DNA of 64,000 nucleotides, taken from assembly GCF_023156585.1 (NCBI RefSeq), contig NZ_JALNMI010000002.1:476479-540478 (forward strand). Direction: 5' to 3'. Every line of letters starts with the position of its first letter. The stretch's first letter is position 1. The translations under genes were made by a program, and so were the position numbers. Positions 62,527-64,000 of this stretch are shown piece by piece. Under the pieces are notes generated by a model. That model was not told the origin of the DNA. It saw nothing but the letters and a program-made list of their open reading frames with translations, and did no database searches. Source of the stretch: Subsaxibacter sp. CAU 1640. Its GTDB lineage: Bacteria; Bacteroidota; Bacteroidia; Flavobacteriales; Flavobacteriaceae.

Positions 62527-63462
62527 ATGAAAAAAATTACTTTATTATTTCTTATTATCATTGTATTCGAAACTGGATTTGCACAACAAACCATCTCATT
62601 TGAAGGCTCTGAAGGCTATTACAATGGTGACATTAATGGGCAAAATGGTTGGGTTGTTACTGGTGATGGTTCAGGAGGTTTCGTCGTTAATCAAGTAGTG
62701 ACAAGCGATGGCGCAACAGATGGAACCAACTCTCTAAAAATTGCCAATGATAATCGTTTTGGCTGGCAGTCAAATGGACCAATCATTGGAGGGTTTTACA
62801 ACTACAGTTCACCCATTCCATATCAAAACGCTGTAATCTCGGGAGATATTTACATTGATGATGTAACCGGTGATTCTTCAGACTATCGATTTGGAACCGT
62901 ATCAACTACGGCGGGTTATTATACCTCTATTATCCAATTTGTTTATACAGGTGAAGTAGCCGCATTAGTCGGTGACACATTCGTTGATGTTACCGGATTT
63001 ACTTGGGCGGTACAAACTTGGTATAATATAAGAATTGAAATTGGCACCACAAACATCACATATTATATAGACGATGCAGTCGTAGCTACTGGGGCTTTAG
63101 GGCCAAATCAAGCTAATAACATTGAACAAGTAAGATTCTTGCATGATAATTATACAGATACAGGATTCGCATATTTAGATAATTTTAGAACTAATGATGA
63201 GCCCACAGCTGGTGTTAATGAGTTTCTCCCAAATGTTTTCAATCATTCCTATAACACAGACACTGATGTTTTAACTTTAAAGTCTTCAAATTTGTCGTTT
63301 AATAATATCGAAGTTTACAACCTGCTAGGCCAGTCGGTAATGATTAGAGAATTATCTCAAACTATCGAAGATGTTAACCTATCAAGCCTTCAAGATGGTA
63401 TTTATGTAGCCAACATCTTAATTGATGGACAATTCCAAACCATCAAATTTTTGAAACAATGA
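62527..63462 (+). CDS. Secreted protein with type IX secretion sorting domain
   Basis: A 311-residue protein. A signal peptide (1-19, ending GFAQ) precedes a beta-rich region (about 22-225) resembling LamG/concanavalin-like jellyrolls, as suggested by AVISGDIYIDDVTGDSSDYR and WYNIRIEIGTTNITYYIDD. The last 75 residues form a Por-secretion-type C-terminal domain (VYNLLGQSVMIRELSQ, DGIYVANILIDG, IKFLKQ), so it is exported by T9SS. Ligand or substrate is unknown; no catalytic motif is visible. Confidence 0.82.
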   Translation: MKKITLLFLIIIVFETGFAQQTISFEGSEGYYNGDINGQNGWVVTGDGSGGFVVNQVVTSDGATDGTNSLKIANDNRFGWQSNGPIIGGFYNYSSPIPYQNAVISGDIYIDDVTGDSSDYRFGTVSTTAGYYTSIIQFVYTGEVAALVGDTFVDVTGFTWAVQTWYNIRIEIGTTNITYYIDDAVVATGALGPNQANNIEQVRFLHDNYTDTGFAYLDNFRTNDEPTAGVNEFLPNVFNHSYNTDTDVLTLKSSNLSFNNIEVYNLLGQSVMIRELSQTIEDVNLSSLQDGIYVANILIDGQFQTIKFLKQ

Positions 63463-63484
63463 AATAATTTATTTTTATGTATCC

Positions 63485-63516
63485 AAAAGGCTGTTTCATT
63501 TCTAAAACAGCCTTTT
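63485..63516. terminator. Bidirectional terminator between the T9SS and sulfotransferase genes
   Basis: AAAAGGCTGTTT / AAACAGCCTTTT, a 12-bp perfect stem with an 8-base loop, placed between convergent stops and flanked by A and T runs. Confidence 0.85.
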
Positions 63517-63518
63517 TT

Positions 63519-64000
63519 CTAAACTTTGTTTCTATAAAGAGTTTTATCAACACAACTTTTCATAGCTTTACTATCTAAATCGATGCCGATGAATGAATTT
63601 ATTTTTGAAATTATCTCATCAGTTTTATAAAGAACATCCTTATAGTTCAAATAAATAAGTTCTACACCTGGCTCATTTTCTTTCCATATCGATACTTTGT
63701 TTAGCTGTTTTGTGTATGAATCAAAAAGCTTTAGGGGTAAATTTTCAGGGTCTTTACCAATCATTTTTTGTTGAGATTTCACCACTTCTGTTAAATCACG
63801 ATTCATGAATATCACCTTATAGCGATATTTAGAATCGAGAAACCTCAATAATGGTGCTACTACTTTAATAGTTTTATCTTGAGCTAAATGAAGCCAACTA
63901 TTATCTTTATGTAAAGTCATAACTGGATCGTATTCAAAATAACCTTTAGGGTTGGAATGATCAGCTTTTCTATTTTCGTCGGTCAAAATATCCATACCTC
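63519..64000 (-). CDS. Sulfotransferase-family protein (N-terminus outside window)
   Basis: The last 160 or so residues of a protein entering from the right edge. The sequence GMDILTDENRKADHSNPKGYFEYDPV followed by FMNRDLTEVVKSQQKMI is typical of the P-loop sulfotransferase family; the PAPS-binding N-terminus lies beyond 64000. An ATG at 63995 is internal, since the frame stays open and homologous sequence precedes it. The acceptor is unknown. It converges on the T9SS gene. Confidence 0.7.
   Translation of the reverse strand, partial: GMDILTDENRKADHSNPKGYFEYDPVMTLHKDNSWLHLAQDKTIKVVAPLLRFLDSKYRYKVIFMNRDLTEVVKSQQKMIGKDPENLPLKLFDSYTKQLNKVSIWKENEPGVELIYLNYKDVLYKTDEIISKINSFIGIDLDSKAMKSCVDKTLYRNKV

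Overview
This 64-kb window is chromosomal DNA from a member of the Bacteroidota, almost certainly family Flavobacteriaceae. It is AT-rich and carries gldB and gldC gliding genes, a type IX secretion C-terminal sorting domain, a Bacteroidota-type FtsZ with a very long acidic tail, an FtsI with a C-terminal PASTA domain, a fused E1 alpha/beta 2-oxo acid dehydrogenase, and several TAnnTTTG promoter boxes. No rRNA, tRNA, CRISPR array, insertion sequence or prophage was found. No gene-free stretch exceeds 300 bases. The genus cannot be fixed from the sequence alone.

Layout. 1-3430: the 5' part of a fibre/adhesin-like surface protein and a two-component system (NarL-type regulator plus TPR histidine kinase) whose upstream regions share a 19-bp box. 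3450-18990: a complete dcw cluster on the minus strand, mraZ-rsmH-ftsL-ftsI-murE-mraY-murD-ftsW-murG-murC-ftsQ-ftsA-ftsZ, with overlapping genes, a terminator after ftsZ and a three-copy MraZ-type operator in front of mraZ. 19200-29700: housekeeping and envelope genes (alpha/beta hydrolase, EngB, OppC-like permease, Prc protease, SurE, LpxB, NlpC/P60 lipoprotein, ComEC, thioredoxin-like protein). 29700-35800: two tandem POT peptide transporters, HMG-CoA reductase with a GHMP kinase, and a small lipoprotein.

35800-52900 is a long minus-strand catabolic region for phenylacetate. From the promoter end it runs TetR regulator, paaE, paaA, paaB, paaC, paaD, a VOC protein, paaG, paaH, paaI, a zinc metallopeptidase, paaJ, paaZ, a paaF-like hydratase, paaY, then E2 and fused E1 genes of a branched-chain-type 2-oxo acid dehydrogenase. 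An 18-bp perfect palindrome lies just upstream of paaE. The phenylacetate-CoA ligase gene paaK is absent. Several families of short dispersed repeats sit between these genes, and two of them have entered the E2 coding sequence.

52900-64000: rhodanese, DUF4230 protein, gldC, gldB, nadE, a response regulator with Glu in place of the phosphoacceptor Asp, a DnaG primase whose four zinc ligands are all replaced, an ECF sigma factor with a membrane-anchored partner and an outer-membrane protein, a polyprenyl diphosphate synthase, a T9SS-sorted secreted protein, and the C-terminal part of a sulfotransferase.

The dcw genes make peptidoglycan precursors and the divisome. In the paa region, PaaABCDE epoxidises phenylacetyl-CoA, and PaaG, PaaZ, PaaJ, PaaF and PaaH take it to acetyl-CoA and succinyl-CoA. 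Non-ATG starts are common: at least six genes appear to start at TTG and three at GTG.
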